This document shows, in pieces, positions 10,234 through 22,319 of a stretch of 64,000 nt of DNA. Source of the DNA: Drechmeria coniospora (Eukaryota > Ascomycota > Sordariomycetes > Hypocreales > Ophiocordycipitaceae). The stretch is taken from NCBI RefSeq assembly GCF_001625195.1, contig NC_054389.1, positions 1,550,001 through 1,614,000 of the forward strand, read 5' to 3'. The translations under genes and the position numbers were made by a program. The first letter of the stretch is position 1. The number at the start of each line of letters is the position of its first letter. Under the pieces are notes generated by a model. The model searched no databases. It worked only from the letters and a program-made list of their open reading frames with translations, and was not told the DNA's origin.

Positions 10234-13200
10234 TTATAACAATTCCCGGCTCATATCGTAGGACCACCCTCCCTCGCGTCGCAGCTTGTCGCGCGCTGCC
10301 AAGTCCTTTCTGATATCCTCTTCCGTCAGTCGATCGGCGCCGCTCCAGTTCGCGCTGGACGTCCTGGCACGGAACTTGTGCCACTTGTCCTTGCTCTTGC
10401 TGAAGACCTCCTCCATGTTCAGCGGTGCCGGTGGCCCAAATACCTGAGATGGATCCATAGTCTCCTGGCGCATGAGGGCCCGTCGAAGGTCGGGGGAATC
10501 TGCCCACGCAGCCACCAAGCCGTGGGACTCGTCCTCGTCCTCGTCATCGTCATCCGTTTCAATCTCGGGAAGCTCAATGGACTCGCCATTTTGAAACCGC
10601 GGCGACGACCGAGGTGCCGCCTTGGCTGTTGACTTCGCCGTGTTTGCCGTGTACGCCCCGGCCCGAGCGGGAGTCTTGAAGGAGCCAGTGGCAGGAGCGC
10701 TGGGTGCGAATGGAATGGCACCCTTGGAGATCTGCGCCATGTCCAACGGGTGCGCCGCCTTGATATGACTGTTGTGCTGCGCAGTGACGGTAGCTTTGAA
10801 CAAGTCTCGGGTCGCGCTGGGTGGTGCATTGGTGTAGCCGTACAAAGACTTTGCCGGCATATCCTAACGAGACGATTAGCGCTGCTTGTCAAGGGGGTGC
10901 AAAAAAGGGGGGGTTACCTTCATGTAGCCACCGGATGGTCGCACTGGAGGTCCCTTTATGTTGCGCGTGTGTCCAGTTTCGCCATCGCCGTCGAACCCTT
11001 CGCTTGTCCGACGTCGCTTGGCTTCAGTCGCTTGGTACGCCGGACCCCCTCGCGACGGGGCACGCTTGGCCGTCTGGTGCTCGTCTCGCTCCGGTCCAAG
11101 CGCGCGCTTCGTGCCCGTTTTTCCGGCGTTGGAAAGAACAGCATTGACCGGCCGGCTCGTCTCATCCTGCGAACGCTGCAGGTTGGATGTCATCCGAGAC
11201 GGCGGTCGAACCGCAGGTGGGGGAGCTCTCGTCTGCTTCGCCTTCTCGATCGCCGCTTTCCTCTGGGCGGCAGTCTTGCTGTCGGTCTGGGAAGAGGATA
11301 ATTCGCGCTCCTGCTGCTGCTTCTGCCTTTCTGCCTCCTGACGGCGCTGCTGCTCTTGTTTCCGTTGCTCTTCCTGCGCTGCCGCCCGTTTTCGCTCCAT
11401 TTCAGCTTTGGCTTCGCGTCGACGCTGGGCTTCGCGCTCATCTTGCTCCTTCTTCTTCGCGGCCAAATCCAAAACTTTGGGTCGACTGACAGACATGGCA
11501 TGACGCAGACCTTGTGTCGATGGCTTCCCGTGCAACGATGCTTTGCTCGACTTGCTGACTGATTGATGCTGCGATTGGGTACTGGAGGAACTTGCAGATT
11601 CGTGGGAGACAGCCGAGACCCTACTGGAAGGGTGGTACTGAGAGTGAAGAGAACCAGTGTTGACCCTGATGACTGTGGGGGCCTGCCTGGTTCTGGTCTG
11701 GGCCTCCTTGCTTGGCTTGATAGGTCGCTTGATTTCCTTGCTCCGAGCAGCAGCTTGGCTGGGTCCGACAGACCGAGATGCACTCGGCAGAGGCACTGTA
11801 GGGGGTGCATCTTCCATCTCTATCTCCTTGTCAACAGCTCTGGGAGCCTCGTCCTCGTCCGCCTTGGCTTTTCGGGGGCTCGTCCGTGTCGGCTTCGGTG
11901 TCTCCCGTATCACTGGCTTTTCTCCATTCTTCTTCGAGGCAACTTGCTGCTCCATCTCCGCAATCTTCTCCTGCTCTTGGACAAATATGTGCGCTTTCTC
12001 CCTTTCCTTTTCGCGGACCCTCTCAAGCTTGTCATTCTGCTCTTCTGCACGCTTCGCTTCTTTCTCGCGACGTTTTTCTTCCTTCTCCTTTTCCACAGAA
12101 GCTCTAGTCCGTCGCGCGACCGGCTTTGTAGGGCTAGCCGGTCCGGTCAGACCGTGAGAATGTGGCGCCTGGGAGAGAGCCGATGCCGATGGAGCGTCTT
12201 GTTGGACTCCGGAACGCTTCACGGATGGAGACATCATCAATTTTCCCTCGGTAGGAACCACACCTCGTGCGCTCTTCATCTTCAGTATTGAAGACAGCTT
12301 ATTCTTGACTTGCTTAAGCGGACTCTCGCGGAAGGGTCGGGACGGTGATTCAGATCGGATTTGCGGCATTTCCGATTGCGTTACCAAGGTCGGGTTGGAA
12401 ACAGAGATAGCCCTTGGAGCGAGTTGCAAATCTGGATCTACCGCTGAGTGCATGGTCGGGACGGTCAACACAGATACAGACTTGCTGAGTCCAAGGCTGT
12501 AAGGATGCTGCGCGGGGCGCTCGCAAAAGTCGTCCCCCCCAATCGTATCTTTGCCTTGGATATCCTCCATCACATCTGCAGAGTAGCTCTTCGGAAGCCC
12601 ACGTCGAGCTTCGGAATGGCCACCGACTGTCGCAGGAGGCTCAATCCAATCGTCGTCGTCATCGTCTACCGGAAACGCGCCAGGAGTGGTCTGAACAGCT
12701 GGCCTTTGAACGTGGGATGGGGATTGGAAAGCGGGGGTCTTTGGTTGTTGCGATGCTGATGCAATGGACACTGGTTTCAACTGGCTCGTGTTGGTTGGCT
12801 GTGACTTGCCGAGCATATTGATCTGATCCTGGAGCCTTTGCGTATAAGTCTTCGTGTGGCTCGTCACCAAGCTGTTTTGCTCTGCAGGTATTTCCTCGTC
12901 AACATCCATCTTGTCTGCATTTCCACTCTCGCCGTTTTCAGGTTTCGCAAGGCTGCCCAAGCTCTTTTCTCCCGTTGGTCTGCTGTAGTAGCTTGTCCTG
13001 ATGTGGTCCAAATGGCTCGTTCTTGATGCGCGTGCCCCAGTACTCTTTCCAGCTGCGAGCGGTTCTCTGGCAGGAAGTGACGCAAAATTGAGGCTGCTTT
13101 TTCGAACCATCGTTCTCACCGGGCTGGACAAATCTGATGGCGATTGCGCTTCTTCCATATGCTGATCGACGTTGGATTCGGATGCCTGCGGTTGCGGTTG

Positions 13201-14041
13201 AATGGCCTCGGGCCGAGCAACTGTGTTCACCGCTGCCGGTGTTGACGTGAAAATCACATCTACCTCTTCTTCGGGACCTTCTGCGTGTGCTTGTGCGGAA
13301 GATTCTGTCGAGTTGGTCGCGGCCTCATCAAGGATTCGCGTCTTGACTTCCTCCCGAGCCATTTGAGAGGTCTTTTTGGGTGATCGGACCGGGCTGTCTC
13401 GTGTTGGTACATTGGTTACGGCACGCCAGTTGGCGTCGTTGCGCATATCTTGGGTATCGCTAAAGTCTGAGTCCAGATGAATGTTCATGGGAGCAACCTC
13501 CTGACTTCCAAAATATCCTGAATCGTGGGTCACCGGATGTCTCTCCGAAGGGACCGGCTTTCTGGCAATGGTCGGCGGGACTGTGCTCGGCAAGGTTCTT
13601 GACTGAGCATAACTAGTGTACCCCGTAGCATTCGTCGTTCCATTGAGGGTAGGGGCGAAAACGTCTGAAAGAGGCTGCTGGCTGTAAGCATCATCCAATG
13701 TGATCTCGAATCAATTTGGCTTACAACTCTACTTTCATCTGGGTTCCTCCGTACCGTTCGGGGAGTCTTCCCACGCAGTTTTCCGGGGGTCTTGAAGGTT
13801 TCGGCAATATTCCTGCAAAGCATCAGCGTTCGGTTGCTCTCGTTCAAGGGATTGGCGACGCGTACGTTTCGTTCTCATCGAAAATGCTTGCCATGTGCTC
13901 GTTGAGCCACTCCAGCTCATTTCTCGCCGAAAAGGAGAACTCTTCCACTTCAGATTGAACAATCTGCAGAGCCGAAGATCGTTCCTCCGCGATCCATGCT
14001 GCAGAACCGACCTGCAATCGCGGTCCTCTCATGGCTGCCAT
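10234..14041 (-). CDS. SLI15: Inner centromere protein INCENP/SLI15, chromosomal passenger complex
   Basis: Four exons (14041..13866, 13812..13725, 13677..10918, 10863..10234) giving about 1217 aa. It scaffolds and activates Aurora B kinase at centromeres and on the spindle. The N-terminus includes FKTPGKLRGKTPRT and a PLSDVF motif; the middle is long, Ser/Pro-rich and disordered; highly charged single-helix or coiled-coil stretches rich in KEREK/RRREAK lie at about 610-670 and 815-880. The last 86 residues are the IN-box: RRALMRQETMDP, FGPPAPLNMEEVF, the near-invariant RARTSSANWSGADRL, and DLAARDKLRREGGW. Intron 2 (GTAAGC donor at 13724) ends at one of several adjacent CAGs, so one residue is uncertain. 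Intron 3 (10864-10917) joins exons before DMPAKSLYGY. Divergent from SMC2. Confidence 0.93.
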
Positions 14042-14521
14042 GATGCGTGAATTGTCAGTGGCTGCGCAGCCTGTGTTCCGAGAGTGTCCGGAAGGCCTCG
14101 CTCAAATCAGGTTGTATCATAAAAGCATCTAAGCCGCCGTTCGATCAGGAAATGCAAGGAAATGTGCGATGAGGAAAGCCGTGAAGTGCCTGTGCGCAGA
14201 CTGCTAGGTAGGACGAACGCTGAGGGTGGAGAGCTTCAATGTTCTCACCAAGCCATTCCATGGTATTGTTTTGATTGAGGCCAAATCAGGTTAGCGTCAA
14301 ATCGTCCTCAATCTCCCTGCAGATCGCGTAGTGGTGGTAAGCACGTGATGTGCTAGGGACCCCGTAACAGCCTCGCACGTGCCGATAAGGTGCTTATCAG
14401 AATCCAAACACGAACCCCCCTCTGTTTACTTCAGCGCGCGTCTCCATGTGAGCAACCAACGACGAATTCCGGCATCAGTCAAACCACAAGCGGCACCATC
14501 AGCGCATCGAGTGCGGTCGCC
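14042..14521. promoter_or_regulatory. Shared divergent promoter of INCENP and SMC2
   Basis: 480 bp separate the two start codons. Two CACGTG palindromes are present (14342-14347 and 14376-14381), the second followed directly by GATAAG (14384-14389). CACGTG is the classic bHLH target, for example of centromere-binding factor Cbf1-type proteins. Use in this organism is inference. Confidence 0.6.
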
Positions 14522-17500
14522 ATGAGGGTGATTGAAGTTATCATCGACGTACGTTCGTCTGCCCTGCGTGAGCTGTCACCTCTCTGACTTATCTGGGGCA
14601 CAGGGCTTCAAGTCGTATGCCGTTCGGACAGTGATCTCAGGATGGTAAGTCGCTCAGCATTGCTTACCCAGAGTATGAGCATCAAATTCTGACCTGCTTT
14701 GCTTCAGGGACGAGAGTTTCAATTCCATCACTGGTCTGAATGGCAGTGGCAAGTCGAATATTCTCGACTCAATATGTTTTGTTCTTGGTATCACCAACAT
14801 GTCCACGGTTCGAGCGCAGAACCTTCAGGTAGGCAGGCCACTGCGCGCATTCACAACGCGGTTCAAGGTTAATTTTTGTAGGATCTCATCTACAAGCGCG
14901 GTCAAGCTGGTGTCACCAAGGCCAGCGTGACGATTGTGTTCGACAACCGAGACAAGAAGAAGTCACCTATCGGTTTTGAGGAATATGCCACAATTAGTGT
15001 CACCCGCCAAATTGTCCTGGGCGGCACCTCCAAATACCTCATCAACGGACATCGAGCGCAGCAGCAAACAGTCCAGAATCTGTTCCAGTCTGTTCAACTG
15101 AACATTAACAACCCAAACTTCCTCATCATGCAGGGACGAATCACCAAGGTCCTGAACATGAAGCCTGTTGAAATATTAGCCATGATCGAGGAAGCGGCAG
15201 GAACGAGAATGTTTGAGGATCGGAGAGACAAGGCGCTGAAGACGATGGCCAAGAAAGAGCTGAAGCTGCAGGAGCTCAGGGAGCTGCTGAAGGATGAGAT
15301 CGAGCCCAAGCTCGAGAAGCTTCGCACAGAAAAACGGGCGTTCCTGGATTTCCAGCAAACACAGAACGATCTCGAGCGCCTCACGAGACTGGTAGTTGCA
15401 TATGACTACATCAGGTGTCAGGAAAAGGTGAAGCAGTCTGCGGCGGATCTGGAGGGTAAGAAGCAACGACACAAGACTTTGGAGGATTCCTCGGCCCGTC
15501 TTAAGGGCGAGATTTCCCACCTTGAGGAGGACGTCAACAAGGTCCGAGCTCAGCGGGATAAGGAGGTCAAAAAGGGCGGCAAAGCTCAGGCGCTTGAAGA
15601 AATGGTCAAGAAGCACGCCAATGAACTTGTTCGTCTTGCCACCGTCATGGATTTGAAGAACACGAGTTTGGCAGAGGAACGGGAAAAGAAGGCGGTCGTG
15701 GAGAAGGCCGTCACCGAACTGGAAGCGACTCTGAAAGACAAAACAACGGCCTTCCAGAACGCCAAGACGGCATATGACGTTGCCAAGGACGAACTTGCAA
15801 AGCAGAGCCAGGATGCCGAATCCAAGGAAGAGCTTCTGCAAACGTTGCAAACAGGAGTTGCATCCAAGGACGGCCAGGAGAATGGGTATCAGGGTCAGCT
15901 GCAGGACGCGCGGAATCGTGCTACCACGGCGGCAACTGAGCAGGAGCAAGCCAAGCTCAAGATTACTCATCTACAGAGCCGGTTGAAAGAGGAAGAGCCG
16001 CGGGCCAAAAAGGCCAAGGAGCAGAACGCGGGACTGCTTCGCGACTTGGACGGTCTCAAATCGCAGGCTCAGCGGCTAGAGAAGGAGCTGAACAAGCTCG
16101 GCTTCGAACCTGGTCAAGAAGAAGAGATGTACAAGCGGGAGTCGACGTTGCAAGAATCGGTACGGAACTTGCGACAAGACTCGGACAAGCTGAAGCGCCA
16201 AGTTGCCAATATCGACTTTAACTACGCAGATCCCGTTCCCGGATTTGATCGATCCAAAGTCAAGGGCTTGGTAGCGCAGCTGTTCACGCTTGACAAGGAG
16301 CACACCAAAGCCGGCACCGCACTCGAGATTTGTGCTGGAGGACGTCTGTACAATGTCGTGGTCGATTCCGAGGTTACCGGCACACAACTGCTTCAGAAGG
16401 GCAAGCTGAGGAAGCGAGTGACCATCATTCCTCTCAACAAGATTGCAGCGTTCAAGGCGTCAGCCGAGACAGTTGCGACAGCACAAAACATCGCGCCCGG
16501 CAAGGTCGACCTTGCGCTGTCTCTGGTTGGCTACGATGAGGAGATCTCCGCGGCGATGGAGTACGTCTTTGGCAACACGCTGATCTGCGCGGACGCGGAA
16601 ACGGCGAAACAGGTCACGTTCGACCCTAATGTGAGGATGAGGAGCATTACTCTTGAGGGAGACGCCTACGACCCTTCCGGGACGCTATCAGGCGGCAGCT
16701 CACCCAACTCGAGCGGCGTCCTGGTCACTCTGCAAAAGCTAAACAGCATTACGATGCAGCTGCATGAAGCGGAGCATTCGTTGCAGAAAGTCCAAGCGAT
16801 TATCGCCAAGGAGCGGTCCAAGTTGGACCAAGCTCGCCGGGTCAAGCAGGACCTCGACTTGAAGACGCACGAGATCAAACTGGCCGAAGAGCAGATTAGC
16901 GGAAACTCGTCCTCGTCGATCATTCAGGAAGTTGAGAACATGAAGTCGACGATTGCCGAGCTGCAGGAGAGTATATCTGACGCGAAGAAGCGCCAATCGG
17001 AGGCTAGCGTAGACATCAAGCGCATCGAGAAGGACATGAAGGACTTTGATACCAACAAGGACGCCAAGCTAGTTGAACTGCAGAAGTCGCTCGACAAGCT
17101 CCGATCTACCCTGGAGAAGAACTCGGCGGCGGTCAAGTCGCTGCAGAAAGAGCTTCAAGGCGCGCAGTTGGATCTGGAACAGGTCGGCGGCGATCTGTCG
17201 AGTGCCCGGGACCAGGTTCAAGAGGTTGAGCTTGGAATAACGGCACAGAAGCAGGACATTGAAGGGCTCGCGGCGCAGCAAGTAGAACTCGGCGAGACGC
17301 ACAACAAGGTCCAGGCACAGCTCGACGACGAGCGAGCCAAGCTGCATCTGTTTGACGACGAGCTTCGGGCTTTAGAGGAGGCGACCCGGTCCAAGAATGC
17401 GCGCATCGCCGAAGAAGGTCTCGAGATGCAGAAGCTCGGCCATCAGATCGAGCGTTTCCATAAAGAACAGCAAGGGGCAGTGGAGAATGTCGCACGGCTC

Positions 17501-18285
17501 GAGGCCGATCACGAATGGATAGAGGACGAGAAGGACAAGTTTGGCCGGGGCGGTACTCCATACGACTTCCAAGGCCAAAACATTGGCGAATGCAAGTCAA
17601 CCCTGCGCAACTTGACGGAGCGCTTCCAGGGGATGAAGAAGAAGATCAACCCCAAGGTCATGAACATGATTGACAGCGTCGAAAAGAAAGAGGTGACGCT
17701 GAAGCACATGATCAAGACGGTCATCCGCGACAAGCGCAAGATTGAGGAGACGATTGTCAGCCTCGACGACTACAAGAAGAAGGCGCTCCACGAGACGTGG
17801 CAGAAGGTCAACGGAGATTTCGGTAACATTTTCTCCGAACTCCTGCCTGGGGGGAGCTTTGCGAAGCTCGATCCGCCCGAGGACAAGACGATCAGCGACG
17901 GCCTCGAGGTCAAGGTTTGTCTTGGTAAGGTGTGGAAGCAGAGCTTGACGGAGCTGAGCGGTGGCCAACGGTAGGCGCGAACGATCTCCACTTATATGAA
18001 ATCCATCTAACAAGAAGCAGATCTCTCGTCGCCCTGTCACTCATCATGGCCCTACTGCAGTTCAAGCCAGCGCCGATGTATATCCTGGACGAGGTCGACG
18101 CCGCACTCGATCTTTCGCATACGCAAAACATTGGACGGCTCATCAAGACGCGCTTCAAGGGGTCACAGTTTATCGTCGTCAGTCTCAAGGACGGCATGTT
18201 CCAGAACGCCAACCGCATCTTCCGCACGCGCTTCAGCGAGGGCACCAGCATGGTCCAGGCCTTGACTCCGGCAGACCTGAAGTAA
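14522..18285 (+). CDS. SMC2: Condensin subunit SMC2
   Basis: Five exons (14522..14548, 14604..14644, 14708..14828, 14882..17970, 18021..18285) giving 1180 aa, the usual SMC2 length. Core ATPase of condensin, which compacts and resolves mitotic chromosomes. N-terminal head: [15 protein letters not shown] and the Walker [13 protein letters not shown]2-typical [20 protein letters not shown] and [10 protein letters not shown] follow. Two long coiled coils flank a hinge (about residues 520-690, including [14 protein letters not shown] and [20 protein letters not shown]). The C-terminal head has the signature [13 protein letters not shown], spanning the last intron, and Walker [13 protein letters not shown], then [12 protein letters not shown]. 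The first three exons are only 27, 41 and 121 nt. The frame is exact at every junction. Confidence 0.97.
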
Positions 18286-18845
18286 GCATGCGGAAAGGAC
18301 GGGGCGTCGCACCGAACTCTAGAGTTGAAGGCTAGGCGATGAAGTTTTCTTGGGAAATCGAATGCATGAGCTACCCCAAGGCTGGCATGAACGAATTGGT
18401 GTTTGGTACTGGTTTGACGGGCATGAGAGGGAGCGCGCAATCGTGTTTTTGGGTGTGAATATTCGGCTTAGTTCATGACTCGGCATGATGGATGAATGAA
18501 TTTTGTACTTATATTTGCGTATATCGAGCATCGCTAGTCGCAGTTTGGCTGGACTTGTGCCAGAGGGACTTGCCACCGTTGCCAGAGCGGGAGAGGAAGT
18601 GACAGTCGATGTCCCCGATGATGACGGTGATAATCGAGTCAAGTTGCCGTCAAGGCCATCCCGTTGGAGAAGAAACTTGATGCAGACAGTCCTCTGGTGG
18701 AGGGTTATCACCCAGCGTGACACACTCTCGATATCCTGAAACCCACATCGGTAACCGCATTGTCTGATACCATGACAAGTTTGACGTGGGTACAGGGTAA
18801 GCGGAGAGGCATGCGGTACGCCTCAACTCGTCACCGGCGTACCAG
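18286..18845. other. 3' region between SMC2 and MOSC_N gene, possible remnant coding sequence
   Basis: Convergent region. On the minus strand, beyond the stop of the MOSC_N gene, a frame shows AYPVPTSNLSW (around 18790), which weakly resembles the AYPLHLLNL stretch that follows in full-length fungal MOSC proteins as I remember them. No intact MOSC domain could be assembled. Confidence 0.35.
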
Positions 18846-19637
18846 TTACATTGATTGACCAGTTGGCAACGTCCCCTGCTTCTCACTGGACGCAGGGAGA
18901 AGACGAAACAAGCCCAGTGGATGCTTGACGCCTAGATACAAGGCCAACTCGGGCGGCAGGTCGAGATCCATGCTTAGGGCGAGGGATGCGTCTTTTCCGA
19001 CGTCGACGTCGACGTCGACGAGCTGGTAGCCCTGGGCAGTTATGTCGGCGGGAGAAGGGAGCTCGAGCGGCAGCATGATATCCTTCTCGGGCACAGCACG
19101 CAAGCCACGGCTCAACTTCGCGGCGGCTCGCAATGCAAGGCCTCGCAGGCCCGTGGTCGCCGTCCAAGGGAAGCGGGCGGTCACAAAGCCACCGTCGACC
19201 CGGCCTAGCAGCCGACTGGTCTTGGCCGTATCGGGACACCAGATATCAACCTTGATGCTGGCCAGGCGCGGGGCCTCTCCATTGGTGAGAAGCTCCCACG
19301 CATCCTCGGCGCCGGCCGGTTTGCGCTGGGCGAAGACGTACAGCCTGTCATGCTCGTGGCCGGCGCGCGTGTCGGAGTCGGGCAGCTCAATGCCCCGACA
19401 GGAGGCGATAGGGTGAATGACGGGGCGTTGCGAAGCGGCAACCTGGCCGTCGCTGCAGTTCGGGCAAGGCACACCGAGTTTGGAGTGCGTCTGTCGCAAG
19501 GCGTCGCTTCGCTCAACCGGAACTGGGGGGAACAAGATGAATATGGGGATGGAAAAGACGATGATGGTAACGAGTACGACGAAGACGGAGCCGAAGTCGA
19601 GCGGTGTGCCGGCCGGTGGTGCTTGAAGTTGTGCCAT
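18846..19637 (-). CDS. MOSC_N (beta-barrel) domain protein, probably C-terminally truncated
   Basis: Single frame of 263 aa from MAQLQAPPAG. A hydrophobic segment at about 17-35 (VFVVLVTIIVFSIPIFILF) predicts a membrane anchor; SDALRQTHSKLG follows. Then comes a MOSC_N-like stretch, VIHPIASCRGIELPDSD with EHDRLYVFAQ, and a later AAAKLSRGLRAVPEKDIML and ELALYLGVKHPLGLFRL. In the fungal family I recall the consensus as VYPIKSCRGIEL, so the KSC lysine is replaced here. The protein stops shortly after GLFRL, where family members continue into a catalytic MOSC domain that binds molybdenum cofactor sulfur. The C-terminal domain is therefore missing. It may be a recently decayed gene or a divergent short form. 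An upstream in-frame ATG at 19739 exists but adds a charged, non-conserved leader. Confidence 0.6.
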   Translation of the reverse strand: MAQLQAPPAGTPLDFGSVFVVLVTIIVFSIPIFILFPPVPVERSDALRQTHSKLGVPCPNCSDGQVAASQRPVIHPIASCRGIELPDSDTRAGHEHDRLYVFAQRKPAGAEDAWELLTNGEAPRLASIKVDIWCPDTAKTSRLLGRVDGGFVTARFPWTATTGLRGLALRAAAKLSRGLRAVPEKDIMLPLELPSPADITAQGYQLVDVDVDVGKDASLALSMDLDLPPELALYLGVKHPLGLFRLLPASSEKQGTLPTGQSM

Positions 19638-20624
19638 GGCAAGCGGGGAAACGATCTCCCTCCCTATCCGGCCTCTTTGTCTCCGGCCCTGCTCTTGTTC
19701 TTTCGTCGCCGATGAGTCCTGGCCTCGTGGTGGTGGCAAAGACGGAAAGGAGAAGGCATCGATGAATTCAAAGCATCCGACAGGTGTAGGTGTGGATAAA
19801 CAGCTTCGCTCTATCGACTCTCCCTGTCCGCGATTCGGTTATCAATTCATGCCACCTGAAACGTACAGGTGTTGACAAGTAACCCGGCACGATCGACTCC
19901 CCTGTCAGCATTGAGTCTTGGCTCGGTGCTCGGTCGGTGCTCGGGCTCAGTCTTGACCTCACCATTGCCAGCCATTGATTTCGGAAATGGACAACGGATC
20001 AACGATAAACCAGAGTCGCTTGACTTGGAGCCACTCTCTTCCTTGTCCTCCCGGAAGAGAAAGGGAAAAAAACCCAATGGCACGGGCGTGGAGATGGAAT
20101 GACTGAAGCAGCCGACGTGAGTAAGAAAACAGTGGCAGAGAAAATAGCTCACGGGTAGGTCATGATGTGAAGAGTTGAGGTGGCGGCGGTATGAGGAGCT
20201 ATCCAATCATGACATCAGAGGGTACCTGTAAGTACATTGCTCAACAGGCACCTACAACATAATCTTGAACTATCATGACTGCCTACCGACGTCACAATGG
20301 GGAAATCGTGCACTGTAAGGCTCGACTCGCAAACTCGAATTTGCAACGTGGACGTAATAATCGCCGTTGCATCTCGCCAACATGGCAGGCAACCTCGCAC
20401 CCGGATAGCCCGACGTTATCGCTTCCTCGTCCTCAAAATGGTCCTATGGGTACATGAAATAAACGAAAAGAATAAACTGAGCCATGAGGAAGCTTGTCCA
20501 ATAAATTGTATTATACAAAGCAGCCTCATCCAGAGACCGAGACAAAAGGCGTGGCAAACGACTCCTTCGCCTGAATTTGCCAAACCATCGCTGGGGTTCA
20601 TAAGGGGTATGATTCGTTTCTTCG
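19638..20624. other. Intergenic, no supportable gene
   Basis: Nearly 1 kb between the MOSC_N gene start and the MOB3 stop. Short open frames on both strands show no motifs. The stretch probably holds the MOSC_N promoter and the MOB3 3' UTR. Confidence 0.5.
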
Positions 20625-22319
20625 TTACAGTATCTCTGCCAACTCTTCTGCCGCCATTGGCTCCTTCAACTTGTCGCTGTCGTTGCCGGCCGGATCGGCT
20701 TTCACCATCTCGTCGGCCTTTGCCGTTGTTCCCGCCGGAGTCGACTTGGCATTGGGCCACTCATCTGTCTCGGAGACGGGCGCAGACTTCGGAACCGGGT
20801 CCGCGTACGGATTCGATTCTGCAGCGGCAGAGGGAGCGTCAGATAGACTCGCTTTTTCAACAAGCCCGATGGCTTCCACTGTATCGGTGACGTCATCTTT
20901 GATCGTATTGTTGGTCACTTCCTTGTTCCCCCCCTCCTGTTTCTGGTCGAAAATCGTCGTCGTCTTATCGTCACCCAAGACTTCCCCCGGCACTTCTCCC
21001 GCGCCAGCGGCTACCGGCGTCGATATGGCATGGGGCGTCACTGGCTCCGGAATGAGGTCCTCGACAAGGATCGGCATCTCCGTCATTTTCAGCTCCTCCT
21101 CCGCCGGGGCGGCGGCCCGCTCGGTGGCAATGTCGAGACTCCGCATCCTATTCGAGACGAGATCCGTTTCATCCTCGTCAGCTTCCAACACCGTCGTCAC
21201 CGCACTTCCCGTCGAAGGGCTGCTCCTGATGTGCCGCCGAGTGTTCGTCCGTGCAGGGTGGAATCCGTCGTCTTCGTTGCCGCGCTGCTGTGCCAACGGT
21301 TTGAGAATCGTCGGAGGCACCGCCTCTGGCTCCGGTTCAGCAACCGGACCCTCCAAACCCTCGGCCTCGGGTGGAAGTTTGTAATTCTCGGCGGGCAGCA
21401 AGTCGTAGAGGTCGCAGACTGTTTTGAAGAGGACGTAGAGCCCCGTCTGCCCCTCGACCGTCCAAAAGACGGCACGGTGCTGGAACCAAGCGTGGGCGAA
21501 AATGCGGTGCAGCCTTCGGAATACGTTGACGAGGTTCTTGACGCCAATGTTGTTGCTCTGCGTGTCGTTCAAGACGGCGAAGCGGCTCGGAAAGATCTTC
21601 TGGTCGGACACCACGTTGGCGGCCCAGTCGAGCGTGTGGCAGCTGTAGTCGATCGCGCAGCAGCTCTTCGGCTGCTCATGCACGGCGCAGAGAAACTGCC
21701 ACTCGGACGCTCGCATCTCGGGGCACGTGATTGCGCTGCAGGGCGGGAAGTCGAAGAGGAAGCCGACGATGAGGGAGTTGCACTTGGAAATGAGGAATCG
21801 GCAGAGCTCGTACAGCCAAAGAGTTCGATCGATGCCGGCCGGCGGCTGTGCGAGCTGCATCGCCGTCGCGCGCGTGAGAGCATGCGTGCCAGTCCCCGTA
21901 TGGTGATAGTGCAACGCGGCGAGATGTTCCTGCAGCTGGAAGGCCGAGTCAAGCTGTGGTGCCTGGGTTAGCGCTGCTTCTTCCCCCTTCGCACATCGCC
22001 CACGGCCGACACGGGAGAAGATTCGGTGTCAAGAACCGACGGCCGAGGGCGGTAGAAGGTCCAAGGTAGAGGGAGGGTCGCGGGTCAAGGGTCAACGTAC
22101 CTCGTTCAGGGGAACAAGAGGCGGCCCGGCAGCCATGTCGGCGGCCTTGGTGCCGGGATGTATGCGCCTGTTGGACAAGGCATCGAGCGCCGTAAGCTCA
22201 GCCTGCGTGCTCTGCGCGTTCACCGTGCTGCCGCTTCCCGAGGGGGATTTGGGGCCGATTTGAATCTCGGCCGGCGGCGGCGGGCTCGGCAAACGAGGTG
22301 AGCTCGGAGCCAGTGCCAT
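20625..22319 (-). CDS. MOB3: MOB3/phocein, STRIPAK complex subunit
   Basis: Two exons (22319..22101 and 21953..20625; 147-bp phase-0 intron) giving 515 aa. The Mob/phocein domain spans about residues 70-270: IDRTLWLYELCRFLISKCNS, PPCSAITCPEMRASEWQFLC, AVHEQPKSCCAIDYSCHTLD, and NVFRRLHRIFAHAWFQHR. The Cys/His set of the Mob zinc site is visible. The N-terminus MALAPSSPRLPSPPPP and the RRIHPGTKAADMA stretch match fungal MOB3. The second half is a long, acidic, Ser/Thr/Pro-rich tail with no domain. In Sordaria and related fungi MOB3 belongs to STRIPAK and is needed for hyphal fusion and fruiting-body development. Junction LNE-LDSAFQL is continuous in family terms. Confidence 0.93.
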
